Shown here piece by piece: positions 1-11,209 of a stretch of DNA of 64,000 nucleotides (positions are counted from its first letter, which is position 1; each line of letters starts with the position of its first letter). The notes under the pieces are model-generated. The model was not told the DNA's origin. It searched no databases and saw only the letters and a program-made list of their open reading frames with translations. The DNA is taken from contig JAQQWL010000013.1 of the NCBI GenBank assembly GCA_038363925.1, positions 2,542,001 to 2,606,000 of the forward strand, written 5' to 3'. Source of the DNA: Apiospora phragmitis. Its lineage: Eukaryota > Ascomycota > Sordariomycetes > Amphisphaeriales > Apiosporaceae. Position numbers and translations under genes: made by a program.

Positions 1-1610
1 ACATTCTTTCACGGCCGCACGCCGGCCAAAAGAAGAAGCGGCCACACCGGGTCTTCGAGGTCAGTATACTCTTTCTCTCTTTATTCTGAGCTGGCAGCGC
101 TTCACATGCATTATTGACTTGCATATGTGACGACAACTGCTTCACTAATGCTCCCACTTGCGACTATTTTCCTTTTATTTCTTTACGGCGGCTTACGGCT
201 TACGGCTTACGGCTTACGACTTACGACGATTGCGATTTGATTTTTACGGCGGCTTAATGACTACACGACAACGGCGAGAGGAACTCTATGCTATATGCAG
301 CAGAACTTATGCTTCGTCTTGGTTCACAGGAGCCGGACTTCGGACACATACGGGTAAGCTGGTGCAATCGACACACCTGCTGCTTCTCCGGGGATAGAAG
401 CATAAATGGTGCATTTCATTCATGCATGGCGAGATGGAGACGACAATGCTTCACAGTACTGGCTGAGATAATCGCAAGGATATGGCATCGGATGGACTGG
501 TTGGTGGTGGCTGATGGCAAGATGGCTACGTAATTACACGATGAGTCGCTTCGCATATACCCCTTTCACAAACCCCTTGCCCCCTTTTCCCCTACCCTAG
601 CTGTTGTGAGCGAGAGGTAGTCTCGATGAATTTCTTTACTTCTTTCCTTTGTTATGCATGTCTTGTTTGCTTTGATGTTTTCGTATGGCGTGGGCGGTTT
701 GTTTTGCTGTTTTCTGCTCGTTTTGCTTTTTACGGAATAGATACTCATGTGGCGGCGGGGAGTATATGTACTAACCCTTGAGGCTGATAAAAACCTGCTT
801 GCTTAATATATATATACTAATCATGCATCGAAACTGGTCAGTATATATATATAAAAGATATTAATAAGCAGCGGTACAGGATATAGGCAGAGAAACGCAG
901 AAGCAGTACAAGAACCAAGGCGGACTTCGGCGAGTGCACCTTTTTGTGAAACCGAAACGAAAACGCGATTCAGAAAGTACCTTTCTAATACCACTATATA
1001 TCGGCACCACCGAGCCAGCCATGACGGGCTGTCGTGCGACGTCTGCGGTATCGAATATACCAGATCCGACTCCCTCCGTGATTGGGAGACTCTCCGATAC
1101 CGAAGAGGTGGTATATATAGTGGAAAACACTGAGAGGAAGAGTAGAAACACAACCCTTGCCTCATCCTCCATGTCAGGGCACGTGTAACCAATATCGCGG
1201 CTAAAGCATCGACGACAAGTTGGAAGACATGGATGGGCGTCAGACCACCCTGCCGCTAAAAGGTACAGATGGCGTGCTTGTATGTCACAAAGAAAGAACA
1301 ACGAAGAAGGAAAGGAAGACTCGGTTGAAGTATCGTATCATGGCGACCGATGCTATGGACTGTGAAACTGCTAACAGCGATCGCTTCGACGGGTAAGTTA
1401 GTGAGAGAAAGGAGGCTTGAATGAAGCAAGCAGCACTAATAATCATGCATGGGGTCAAAAGGGATACAGAGAGAATGGCACAATGCAGGACTACGGAACG
1501 TCTCTTTTCCTTAAACATAAAGGTTTACTCAGTAACTCCTTTGAGCTGGAGACCAATTGCACCTGATAATGTGGTATTGATGATTTATCATTACGCCTGA
1601 TCAAAAGATC
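1..1610. other. No gene supported; AT-rich intergenic DNA
   Basis: Open frames here (for example about 860-1300 on both strands) overlap each other on opposite strands, have no recognisable domain and several lack an ATG. The first ~60 bases are GC-rich and end in a GTCAGT that could be a splice donor, so the 3' part of a plus-strand exon may enter from the left, but it is too short to judge. TA-rich tracts lie at 805-860 and 990-1125. Confidence 0.5.
184..227. repeat. Short tandem repeat, TTACGGC-like unit
   Basis: About five imperfect copies of a 7-nt unit (GGCTTAC) follow one another and then degrade to GACTTAC. This is a low-complexity tract in intergenic DNA. It is not the TTAGGG telomere unit. 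Confidence 0.7.
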
Positions 1611-2761
1611 CTAGTTTTTGGGGGATTGGGTTCGATAAGCAAATGGCCCGTCATATTGAATCGTCTTCAGCCGACACCACGATTCCATTTTGAGTCCGGT
1701 AGAGAGCGAGCTTTCGTTCCTCGCCTTCGGTGCCTCTCCAGGTTCGGCCATGAAGATGGCGGAGACACAGCTGCTTTCCTCGTCAGGGTAGTACAGCCAG
1801 GTCGCCCATTTGGACCACAGCCCTTCCTTCATCTGGGTGCGCGCGCGCTGGCCGATCTTGTCCTCGATGAAATCGCCCCGGAGCATCGCAAGACGAGACG
1901 GGAAGACCCGCGCGAGATAGTGCGGTGTGCTGCAGAGATGCGGCTTGTCATGCCAGAAGAACATGGGTGTCAGGGGCACGCTCGCCGTCGTTGTTCCCAG
2001 CTCTGGCTCTGTAGGCTTTGGCTCGGATGAGGTAGACGGAACGGGAAAGTCGCGCTTCAGCGTCGAGGTTAACTCTCTCAGGCACGGTGCCGAATTACGT
2101 CGGCGTGGACTGCATACGAAAGCATACGCACGGCAAGTAAACACACGTACTTGACCGGGACTGCCGGATCACTTTCGGACGCTTGCATGACACGCAGCAG
2201 ATTCTCGATAGGGATGTCAGCAATGATGGACCAGTCATGCTGGGCCACAAACACATAAGGTGTTTCGGTAAGACGTAGCGCTTCTCGCACAGCCAAGCCG
2301 AATCCAAGACGCCTGGACGGCTCTATGAAAGTGACCTGCTTGTCGGAAGTCTGGCTGGCTTCGAAAGGCACACTGTTGGTGACAATGCAAGGGGAGCCGA
2401 ACTCCGCCTCGCCCTGGATGACGGACAGTGGGACTTCATTCTGGCCTGGAAAGTACTGCTCCAGGACCAGCTTCTTGACGTTCACCTTGTACAGGTCAAA
2501 GTTGCTCGCCTGCTCTGCGGTCACTTGGCCCCTTTTGAGGCGAGCTTGCGGGACAATCTGATCGTAACTGTCGAAGACGACTATCACTCGACAGGAGGTC
2601 AAGCTGGGACAGTGACGTTGGAAAGACTGAAATATTGCCTCGATGAGCTCCGAAGAGGGCGCAGAAGGTGTGATGGATGTAGTGAGGATGACGGTGAGCA
2701 GATTGGATACAGACGGTGAGGGGACCCCGGAGGATGCAGCATTCTCGTACGGTTTGGTCAT
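1611..2761 (-). CDS. Putative glycosyltransferase-like protein (GT-A/GT2-like)
   Basis: Two exons, 2761-2151 and 2109-1611, give about 369 residues. The 41-nt intron (2110-2150) has a GTACGT donor and TGCAG acceptor, and removing it joins the two open frames in phase. The ATG at 2761 opens the frame. The N-terminal half starts with a hydrophobic strand (LLTVILTTSITPS) followed by a segment that reads as alternating strands and helices, as at the start of nucleotide-sugar transferase folds. About 170 residues in there is a QHDW motif after an aromatic-rich strand (YVFVAQHDW), seen in fungal and algal proteins annotated as glycosyltransferase-2-like. The C-terminal exon has WHDKPHLC and a tail rich in charged residues. 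Substrate and location are unknown; no clear transmembrane segment is visible. The gene model is firm, the functional name tentative. Confidence 0.7.
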
Positions 2762-3254
2762 CGTAGCAGCGCTTTTTCACCAGACTCCATGTGACTTTTG
2801 CGCATCATAGTCTTGTGGTGAGCAATAACAAATGGGGCGTCTTTTGGTGATTGAGATGCAGCACTCTGGAGCAAAGTGCGAAAAGACTTGGGTTCACAAA
2901 TGAGGTGAAAATTGGGAGTGATCAATCACTCAGCTGGGGTCGTAAGAAAGAATTGGCAACTGCTGTCGCACCGGCGTCGGACGCCAAAATATGAAGTATA
3001 CTGTTCATTTTCTGTCTGACCTATCTGGAATTAACTATGCTGAAGAATAGACCAGAGATTATCTAAACTAAAAGTGTATCGTCAGTTAATCATATCAAAT
3101 CCCGATTCCTATTGATGTCTCTAATCCGGAGGAAGTGTTGATCAAAACCCCAGGCGAAGCGAGCCGTGTTTTGGCCAAGGTCCCTGAAAAACATAACGTC
3201 ACCCACCGCCTAACCCAGTAAAGTCTGGGGTCCATTTTTGGACTTTTGCGACAA
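2762..3254. other. Intergenic region between divergent genes
   Basis: About 490 bases separate the minus-strand glycosyltransferase-like gene from the plus-strand XAP5 gene, so the stretch should hold both promoters. No open frame with an ATG and recognisable content was found. Confidence 0.5.
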
Positions 3255-3358
3255 GCATCAGCAGTAGCAGCAGCAGCACATACTCCCACGACACAAACAA
3301 CAACACACCTCTTTGCACAACAACAACAATAACAACAACAACAGCAGCAGCAGAAGCA
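3255..3358. repeat. CAG/CAA microsatellite in the XAP5 leader
   Basis: Runs of AGC and AAC triplets occur at about 3255-3280 and 3316-3358. They lie just upstream of the XAP5 ATG, most likely in its 5' untranslated region, since the reading frames through them do not connect to the protein. Confidence 0.75.
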
Positions 3359-3408
3359 TTACCGCCACCGAGGGAGGGCCTAGTTCATCTTTGTTTTCGC
3401 CAATCACC

Positions 3409-4709
3409 ATGTCGGCCCCCGACTCGCGCTTCCAAGCGCAGAACAAGACGACGCAGCAGCGCGTTCTCGGACCAGACCGTCGGCCTCGTCAAGCTCTCTG
3501 ACTTCCGCAAGCGGCGCGCCGAGGTCCTCGAGCAGCAGGAGCGCGAAGTGCGCGAGGCTGCCGTCGCAGCCAACGCCGGCGGCGGCAGTGGCGGTGGCAT
3601 CGACCGCTCGCAGACCGGCACGCCCGACCCCAACGCGACGAACAGCGACGCCTCCAACAGCAACGAAAAGCCAAAAGAACGGCAAAAGAAGCCCCTCGGC
3701 AACAAGAAGCGGAAAACAGGCGGCGCGAAGTCCAAGCTCAGCTTTGGGGACGACGAGGACGAAGAAGAGGCGGGCGGCGAAGGCAGCACCAGCAAAGAAG
3801 ACAAGGCAACCGGAAGCGGCGACAAGACGGCAGCAGCAGCAACGACAGCCAAGAAGTCCAAGTTCAAAGCCAACGCGAACGTGTCGATCGTGCCCCGCGC
3901 CGTGACCAAGTCGGCGCTGCAGCGCGAGGCCGCCGAGCGCGACGCCCTGCGCCGCGAGTTCCTGCTGAAGCAGGAGGCCGTCAAGGCGACCGAAATCGCA
4001 ATCCCCTTCGTCTTCTACGACGGCACGAACCTGCCCGGCGGTGTCGCGCGCGTCAAGAAGGGCGACTTCGCCTGGATCTTCCTGGACAAGAGCCGCAAGG
4101 TCGGGGCCGAGCTGGGCGTCGGGGAGAAGACCAATGCCCGGCGGGAGTGGGCGCGCATAGGGGTCGACGACTTGATGCTGGTCCGGGGTGGTCTCATCAT
4201 ACCACATGTGAGTGTACAAAAGAAAAGAAAACTTATTTTCTTCTACGGAATTTTCTATGAAGAAATTATAGATACCTCCAGCTACCCGATGGAGCAATTA
4301 CTCGGGCGGTGGTACTTAATCCCATAGTGTGTCTATACTAACATGTCTCCAGCATTACGAGTTCCTCTATTTCATAATGAACAAGACTCTAGGACCCAAC
4401 AACCAGATTTTGTTCGAGTATAGCGCCGAGCCGCCAGTCTTGAGCAACGCGAGCGCTACCGCCGACGGCGGTGCTGCGGAACCCGTTTCCACGTCCGACA
4501 AGCGTGCCGCCAAGGTTCCCCTGCCTGATATAGACACCCTCGAGGGAGCTTCGGACGACCCGACCTTCACCAAGGTCGTCGATCGACGTTGGTATGAGCG
4601 AAATAAGCATATATACCCTGCCAGCACTTGGCAGGACTTTGACCCGGAGCACGACTACCAGAGCCAGATACGCAAGGACCCGCGCAGTGGTAACACGTTC
4701 TTCTATTGA
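3409..4709 (+). CDS. XAP5/FAM50 family nuclear protein
   Basis: Start ATG at 3409 lies in a strong fungal context (ATCACCATGTCG). Exon 1 runs to 4207; the 145-nt intron 4208-4352 has GTGAGT, an ACTAAC branch site and CCAG; exon 2 ends with the stop at 4707-4709. Recognisable XAP5 blocks are the N-terminal QTVGLVKLSDFRKRRAEVLEQ, a Lys/Glu-rich low-complexity middle, FYDGTNLPGGVARVKKGDF, the PHHYEF segment spanning the splice junction, and a C-terminal DRRWYERNKHIYPASTW block. XAP5 proteins are conserved nuclear proteins; plant and human relatives act in gene expression. One break is visible: the ATG frame reads MSAPDSRFQAQ.. and ends in a stop at about 3500, whereas the conserved block continues in the next frame, so a single extra base lies near 3460-3475. 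Because the gene is otherwise intact, an assembly error is as likely as a mutation. Confidence 0.88.
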
Positions 4710-4920
4710 TTTGATTCGTTTTTAGCGAGGTTTCTTGAATCTTGCTTCATTCGGCCGTAGCGTATTGCTGTTTTTGCTTTAGCCCGATAAAGGATATCGA
4801 ATGGTAAATATTACTTTGGTTTATGTTCTGCGTGTTGGCTGACTGTCAGTACTATGTTGCAATTTAAACGAGTTGCATAGCATGGGAGCCACTAACCGTG
4901 TGCATGTGGCGGTGGTCCTT

Positions 4921-5338
4921 TCAGCCGACACACGACCAGATGGCCAGAGCGACGAAGCCCAGAATCCACCACCCGGGCCAGAACATGATGCAGAACAGGC
5001 TGTTGCCGCCGGAGCCGAGGACGAAGGTGAAGAACTCGTACTCGAGCTTCTTCCGGAGCCGCCTCACGGACTTGCAGTTGTAGGCCGTGTGGCTGGCGAC
5101 CCGGGAGGCGACGAGCGTCTGCCAAGCGACAAACTTGCTGACGAGCAGGAGATGGGACGTGAAGAAATAAGCACGAAGGGAGCACGGAGAGCGACACAAC
5201 GCTCAAAATACGCTGGAATTGCAGGGCTACCTGCACAGCTGGTCCCAGTTGGGAGATGACCTCGGATCTCTGGCTGCGCACCGATGCGTCGGGCGCTTTG
5301 GTTGAGGCGGCAATAATGCCCATCTTGGAGAACTCCAT
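4921..5338 (-). CDS. Small fungal membrane protein, function unknown
   Basis: Proposed exons 5338-5231 and 5118-4921, with a 112-nt intron (5119-5230, GTAGCC to TTGGCAG), give about 101 residues starting MEFSKMG. The N-terminal part is polar. The C-terminal part has a basic stretch (CKSVRRLRKKLEYEFF) followed by a long hydrophobic block containing LGSGGNSLFCIMFWPGWWIL and ending WSCVG, so a single-pass or hairpin membrane protein with its charged side before the membrane segment is likely. The acceptor is the least certain element: an upstream alternative (TCGTCAG at about 5138) would need a different donor phase. I do not recognise a characterised family. Confidence 0.6.
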
Positions 5339-7128
5339 TATGCTGAGACGAAGGTTTGTGTGTATGCGCTCATATACAAAAACGAGAGCAAGAGTGTATT
5401 GCCTCGGGAACGACGAGACTCACGATATGTAGATCTGAATGTGGACATGGTCCAGAAAGGAGCAAATTGCCCACTTCCCGCCTCCGTAATGGGGAACCAT
5501 GAAGGTGATATATAATTACAATATTGCTTCGTGAGTGGGTTGAGATTGCTCGGCAGCCATGGGTCATCCATGGGTTGTAACGGTCAGGTTGGGAAAAATC
5601 TCCAGACCACCCAGGGCCGACCAATCGTCTTGCACGGATGCCCATGCGCCTGGCAACGACGGGCAGCTATGGGTCGCTGCGAAAACCCGCGAACATTCCG
5701 AAGGGGAGAGGGAGAAAACAAGCCCCGCCTTGCTGATACTACCTAGTAGCTACATCTAGATAGATAGGTAGACCAATAGCTCTCAATTGATTCGAGTCTC
5801 AATCTACATAGGTAAGTATTCATCCTTGACTGCATGATCGATCACCCAATCCACCTACATGTATGGAGCTTGCAGCAGCGTTCACTGAGGGCTGCGAATG
5901 CTCGCCCTCTAATGCGATCTCGGTCCAATCTAAAGTATGCATGCTACAACGATGAAGGATTGTCAGTCTTTCAACGGCCGCACGTGGGTTGACTTGCTTT
6001 GTCTGTCTCGTTGTTCTTGGGGTGGCCCGCTTGTTGGAAGAGATGCTGCAGCCTGGCAGCGTCTTTATGGCCTGGCTGGTTCTATGGCGGGCCCTGGCCC
6101 ACTTGATAAGATCCCCCTGGACCTCGAGAATCTTCCCGAATGGAAGGTGAGCAAGCCGAAACCAGGACGGGCCCAGCACTGGCATTGCTTTTTCTTGTGA
6201 TCTCGCATGCTTTTACCGATCTGTCTAATCAATCATTGACAACTTCATTGAATCCATGGAAGGCCCAGTCAGCCAAATTGGTCCACGCGTGCAAGTATGT
6301 GGGGAGAATCCCATGCCGTACCCCATGGCTTTCTGGCGGTCGCTTACCCCTCGTGTTCAATCTAGGTTACACCCTACACTTGTTGATAAACCTAGATAAA
6401 GAAACAGGGAATCCAATATGCGCCAGCCTTGAAGACCCTGTGTTGAAAACTGTATCAGGCATTGGCCAGGAGAGTTCTTCTGTCGGATGAGTGTATGCGC
6501 TGCATGTGCCCAAGCTGGTGTATATCTTCTCGTCGAAGGTTTCATGAACGTGCCCTTGCGGGGCCCCTGATTGGTCGAGGACGCCGCCGTTCCGCATCTC
6601 GGCCGGTGTGATACCACGCTCGGGTTTCCTGATTCGGTGTTGCGCTCATGAGGAAATAACGCGAAGAAGAGAAAGAAGGATGCGATTGTACTGCGCAGGA
6701 GAGAAAATTGAATCCTAGACAATAACGCGAGTCAGATTTTGCATGTGCCTTGATTGGGGGCGTATATCTGACCTTCTCTCCGTCTTCACGTCGTCGATCC
6801 ATTCTCGATGTAACTCTCGGTCGTTTGGTATATCGTAGGATCAAGTTGATTCGCTCTTCCGTGGGCCTGTCGGGTGCGCTCGTGTAAGTAAGTGGCTAAT
6901 TAGCTGTTCTCGGTCAAAAGATCTGCTTGGTGATCTTCTCTCGGCTATCTTCCGGCCGTCGTCGTTGGCCCCCGTTCCGACTCTGCTAACTAAGCCAACA
7001 TGATACATGCAAGAAGAGTTGCGTGCTGCGATTCTTCACGGATTGAGTAACTCCAGTGTGTGAGACGACCAAGGTTGGAGACTACGCTGAACCTGACCGT
7101 GCCTATCTATCTTCCGCATTCGTAAGGA
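5339..7128. other. Intergenic region, no supported gene
   Basis: About 1.8 kb with only short open frames overlapping on opposite strands, none with a recognisable motif. A TAGA-rich tract lies at about 5740-5775. Confidence 0.5.
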
Positions 7129-9165
7129 CTAGTCTATTGTTTTCCACGCATTTTCTATTTCCTCGATAAGACATTCTTCATCTCTACGCCTCGTGTCTGC
7201 CAAGGTCTCTTGCATGAGCTTCTGTAACGTGACACTCGGGGTGCCTACTGCTAGACGGGAATCAGGCCTGTTGCTGCCTTTAACTGCATGATCTTCTCTA
7301 GCAGCCAACATGTATCCGTTTTCTGCAGCGACTCGGTATTCAAGCATTACATCTGCCAGTGCCTGACCAAACCGCCGCCCGTGGAGCTGCTTGATGTGCT
7401 GGATCGCTGATGTTGCTTGCCTGTAAATATCTTGGCGAAACCTTGCGATGGAGAGAAACTCTTCGATGGTCCCGTCTCTACATGCCTCGGCCCACTTGCG
7501 CCGCATCCGTGAAGACGACAAGCTGCATAGGATTGGCGGTTGCTCAGTCACACGCTGTATCACGAAACGATGCGCAAATGGTGTGTTGGCTGCCACCGTC
7601 TCGAAACAGTCTGGACAGACGGTACATCCATCCAGGCAACACCAGAGACCCCTGTTGCTCTTGCTTCTTCGTGGGCAAGGGGCCACCATGACTACCCGGC
7701 GAACGTACCTGTCAAACACGCTGAAGTCTCCGACATCGATGACTTGGGCGAGCTTTTCGACGTATGACAAGAACCGTGGTGCTGCCGGGTTCAGATCACA
7801 CAACCTCACCATCGAGTCCGAATTGGCTTGAGAGTCGGCCAGGTCGAAGAAGGAACCCATCTCGCACGGCGCTAGTATTCCACAGTAGCAAGCCTGGCAA
7901 ATCTGGAAGCCCCTACAGCCGCCCTGGAGGGTATACCACGGCCCGCCCCGGATTCCCGACTGGCTGCAGAACTTGCTGCTCGTGATGGCCTTTACTGCAT
8001 TGCCGAAAACGCCGTAGTCGTTCCTTATCCGGGCGGCTTCCCATGCCACCATCAAAGGCCCCACGGACAACGCGCATCGGAACTTGGCCGTCGTCGCGAC
8101 GGGAGGGATCCGGTGTCGGGCCTGGGTGAAATGGCGATGGAACTCCGTCATGGCCACATTATCCAAGAAGCACGTCTCGCAGATCCACAGGTCGTTGCTC
8201 TGCCCGGCTCGGGTGAACCAGTCGGTGCTGGATGCTGTCACCACCCTGCCTTGGCAATCAGAAGCTCGGAGTCGCTGTCTTGCGGCGACAAGGAAGCTCG
8301 CCCAATCGTCGCGCCTTGCGAAGGTCTCTAGTGAACTCTGGATGTGGCGGATGCTCAAGATGCACTTCCTAGAGTCCGTCTCGTCAGGTGGTTGTTCGAG
8401 GGCCGGCTCAAACCTATCCGCAAAACCCGTGTCCACGACGCGATCCTCATGGCAGGCTTCGCAGCACTCCAACCTCCCCAACTCCTCGTCATCCACGCAA
8501 GCAAACCAACGTCGCTTTCCGGGGCTTCCCAGGTATTCACCGCCGCCGCCGCCGCCGCCGACAACTCCGAGGCAATCCGGGATCGCGTTCCGGTGCTGCG
8601 CGAACTCGATCATGTTCTCGACATTCCCGTCCCGGAGTGCGCGCGGCCAGAGAACCGACACGACGCGCGGCGCCCAGAACCGGCAGCGCGACGGGGCGCC
8701 GGCGGGCGGCGTGAAGCGTGCGAACGCGTGGGCGAGGGGGAGCCTTGGATGTGCGAGGCGTGGCAGCGGGAGCAGGCGAGGAAGTCGGGTTGGGCTGATG
8801 AGAGTCTGTACCAGACGGTGGGGTAGTGGAGGGGCTTGTGTCCGGGACACCTGGAACAAGGTGTCGCTGGGGGGGCCGTTCGCTCGTATTATGGGTGTGC
8901 GGCTTTGTTCTGCTGGGCTGCTTTCCGTGATGTCGGATGTGGGAAGTGGACTCTTCTTGCTTTCGGCAGTGGATATGTGGAGGGTCCTCCTCTTGGCCAC
9001 GGGAGAGTTGGTCCATGTTCGGGTTAGCTTCGCCGTCGCAGGTCCTGACGACGCCTTGGCGGACGCTTCAGAAGTAGGTGGTGTATGATATCTATCATAA
9101 GACTCAGCACTTGATGCTGGTGAGACTCCGTCTGCCTTTCTTCTGTTGGGGTTGAGTTGAGACAT
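7129..9165 (-). CDS. Hypothetical protein with four Cys-rich modules
   Basis: A single uninterrupted frame of 678 residues from the ATG at 9165; the frame extends 14 codons upstream but without an ATG. Residues 1-170 are low complexity (Ser/Thr/Pro and basic). Residues 203-209 are a Gly run encoded by the GCC repeat near 8540-8560. Four related modules follow at about 217-252, 313-347, 407-441 and 504-535. Each starts with W, WF or WY and a short variable stretch, then a C-x2-C pair (CCEAC, CETC, CQAC, CPDC) and ends with an aromatic-spaced tail such as TGFADRF or TPFAHRF. The Cys spacing suggests small metal-binding or disulfide knots. Similar module strings occur in fungal proteins carried in databases under uninformative names, for example ser/arg-related nuclear matrix protein; I cannot assign a function. 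The C-terminus is helical and charged. Confidence 0.8.
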   Translation of the reverse strand: MSQLNPNRRKADGVSPASSAESYDRYHTPPTSEASAKASSGPATAKLTRTWTNSPVAKRRTLHISTAESKKSPLPTSDITESSPAEQSRTPIIRANGPPSDTLFQVSRTQAPPLPHRLVQTLISPTRLPRLLPLPRLAHPRLPLAHAFARFTPPAGAPSRCRFWAPRVVSVLWPRALRDGNVENMIEFAQHRNAIPDCLGVVGGGGGGGEYLGSPGKRRWFACVDDEELGRLECCEACHEDRVVDTGFADRFEPALEQPPDETDSRKCILSIRHIQSSLETFARRDDWASFLVAARQRLRASDCQGRVVTASSTDWFTRAGQSNDLWICETCFLDNVAMTEFHRHFTQARHRIPPVATTAKFRCALSVGPLMVAWEAARIRNDYGVFGNAVKAITSSKFCSQSGIRGGPWYTLQGGCRGFQICQACYCGILAPCEMGSFFDLADSQANSDSMVRLCDLNPAAPRFLSYVEKLAQVIDVGDFSVFDRYVRRVVMVAPCPRRSKSNRGLWCCLDGCTVCPDCFETVAANTPFAHRFVIQRVTEQPPILCSLSSSRMRRKWAEACRDGTIEEFLSIARFRQDIYRQATSAIQHIKQLHGRRFGQALADVMLEYRVAAENGYMLAAREDHAVKGSNRPDSRLAVGTPSVTLQKLMQETLADTRRRDEECLIEEIENAWKTID

Positions 9166-9688
9166 GGCAGCCTTCCTTGCCCTTTCGATACAGGGGAGGA
9201 CCCTCAAGATGGGCTGAGTATATGTATGATGCGAGAGGGTTTCGAAGTAGGTTTCTTTGGGTTGTTCTTTTCGGTTCAGTTAGTACAACTGCTGAATGGA
9301 AAGCCTGGAAACATCGAAAGCATATATAGGTCGAAAGTGTTTTGTATAGCGTTTCGATACTATGAATTCAGTTGACCACAAGTGAGGGTATTGCAGTTTT
9401 CCGGGAACTCTCCTCTCCTATAAGCACAATGTCAGATGTACAACATATATCCAGTGATACACACGAAACTTGAGCAACAGGCCAGCAAAGTTCATTCGAT
9501 AGATTCAGTCAGTCTTATTATAAGACCCTTCCTCCCATTTCATTGGTGACTTAGGTTCATATATAATGCTCCTCCTCTTCTCTTCTCCTCAACGAATCCC
9601 AAGCGTGTGTATTCTCATAGATTGATCCCTTTTTCCTACATGACAAAACGAATTCTTGTTTTCCCCACACGACCGAGATTCACTTTCT
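9166..9688. other. Intergenic region
   Basis: About 520 bases between the start of the Cys-rich gene and the 3' end of the glycosyltransferase pseudogene, both on the minus strand. AT-rich, with no supported open frame. Confidence 0.5.
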
Positions 9689-11209
9689 TCATATCTGCTC
9701 CATGATCGTCCTCGCCGCCACCACCCGGCCGCCGGCATCACGCCCACAGACCCGAGCGAGCTCCCCGGCCCTCCGCCGCATGACCTGAGAGTGCTCTTTG
9801 CTCAGGACCATTTCAATCAGCGCGGGCGCCAGCTCGCGCGCCGAGTTCAGGGGGAGCATCCGGCGGTTCGCCCAGCGGCCGATGTCCAGCAGCTCGGCCC
9901 GGTTCGCGAAGTCGAAGCAGTCGATTCAGACGGGGAGGACGATGTGGGGGACGCCGGCGCTATGAGTAGATAATTAATAAAAACAGTACGTAACTAGTTA
10001 GTGTTTTATATCGGGAAAAATATCTTCTTGGACACCCAATGATCATAGCTGGGCGGTGGGGAAGGAAGATGAATGTTCGTAGAGTTCTTCTCCCAACTCA
10101 CCTGACCGCTTCCAGGAACGAGTTGGCACCGCCATGATGTACCGAGCAGATGACATTCGGCTCCGCCAGGATCGCCGAGGGTTCCGGGTGAAGCCAGGGG
10201 ACGATCCGGACCCGGTCGGCGTCGATTTCTTCCTCTAGCACGCCGTGAATGCGGCTGCCCTTCTCGGGCGGCCGGGTAGTTGCCGCGCTTCTTCAGCTTC
10301 CAGAGGACTTGCAGGTCTTCGCCGACCACTTTCTCGCGGCTGCGAGACTTATCGTCGTCTTTCGCTTTCACCTTCTTCTTCTTTTCTTCCTCTTCCATCT
10401 GGTTATCCGAATACCGCTCAGCAGTGGCTTGAGCCCGAGCCTGATGATCAAAGAGCGCCCGCAGCGCCCGCGCGATTTCCAACGCGTCCCACTCGGTCGT
10501 CTGGTGCAGCGTGCTCGTGTTGATGTAGACGGTGGGCCCGCGCGCGAGCCACGCGGCGAGGTCCGGGTCGACCGCGGACACCGCGGGGGCCGGCCGGACC
10601 ATGGGTCCGCACGGGACCAGGTGGGGAGGGACGCGCAGGCGCGGGAACTCGAGCTCGGGGAGGTTGGCGACGAGGTGGCGGACGCCCGGGGGCGGAAAGC
10701 GGTTGAGCCGGTTCAGGGTCAGGGGTGTCGCTGCCGTGTCGTTGGTGCGTTTTCAGACGTTGGCGGTCAGGGTCCGGGTGGGTTGGGTGATCGTGATGTA
10801 CAGGACGATTTAGAGCATGAAGTAGATGTTCAGGGGGATGAGGTACCATGGGAGCGGGTAGGGGAGGCCGGATGCTAGGCTGTGGTTGGTCAAAAGGCGA
10901 TTTATTTGGTCAGCCAGTTCTTTTTTTCTTTTCATGTCTGATCAGAACACTGTTTTCTTTACTTACGAAGGGTATGTCCAAAATGCCTGACTCCATGGCT
11001 GGAATGGCATAGAGAAGTCCTTGATGGTGTTGGGCGCCAGTATGCAGAACCTGGCCTTAGCATGCACACACGCCGTGACGGCGGGCGAGAAGGCCGGATC
11101 GACGGGCGTCACGGTATAGCTCTGCTAGGGTGTGGGCTACGGCGAGGTGTACGCTGGCTTGGCCATGTTCGGAGTTGGTGAGGAGGAGGATGCGTTTGGG
11201 GGGACTCAT
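9689..11209 (-). pseudogene. UDP-glycosyltransferase pseudogene
   Basis: The minus strand from the ATG at 11209 reads MSPPKRILLLTNSEHGQASVHLAVAHTL, the N-terminus of a fungal UDP-glycosyltransferase. It jumps frame near 11118 directly to VTPVDPAFSPAVTACVHAKA, so roughly 90 residues are missing. An intron (GTAAGT to CCACAG) follows WTYPS. The next exon contains TAA at 10810-10812 and TGA at 10753-10755, then good family sequence (ARGPTVYINTSTLHQ and VLWKLKKRG). A one-base frame break near 10272 leads to VRIVPWLHPEPSAILAEP and HHGGANSFLEAV, the UDP-sugar site. After a second intron the last exon has AGVPHIVLPV, then TGA at 9926-9928 where the family has Trp, and IDCFDFANRAELL to the true stop at 9689. 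The TGA and TAA codons fit TGG-to-TGA and CAA-to-TAA changes, the RIP type, and the gene lies only 0.5 kb from a RIP-mutated transposon. It cannot make a functional enzyme. Confidence 0.85.

Noticed and set aside
821..1301. Three overlapping open frames on both strands
   Set aside because: They are mutually exclusive, lack motifs and lie in TA-rich DNA; most likely chance.
5820..6200. Overlapping ~100-codon frames on both strands
   Set aside because: No motif, no clear codon bias, and the frames contradict each other.
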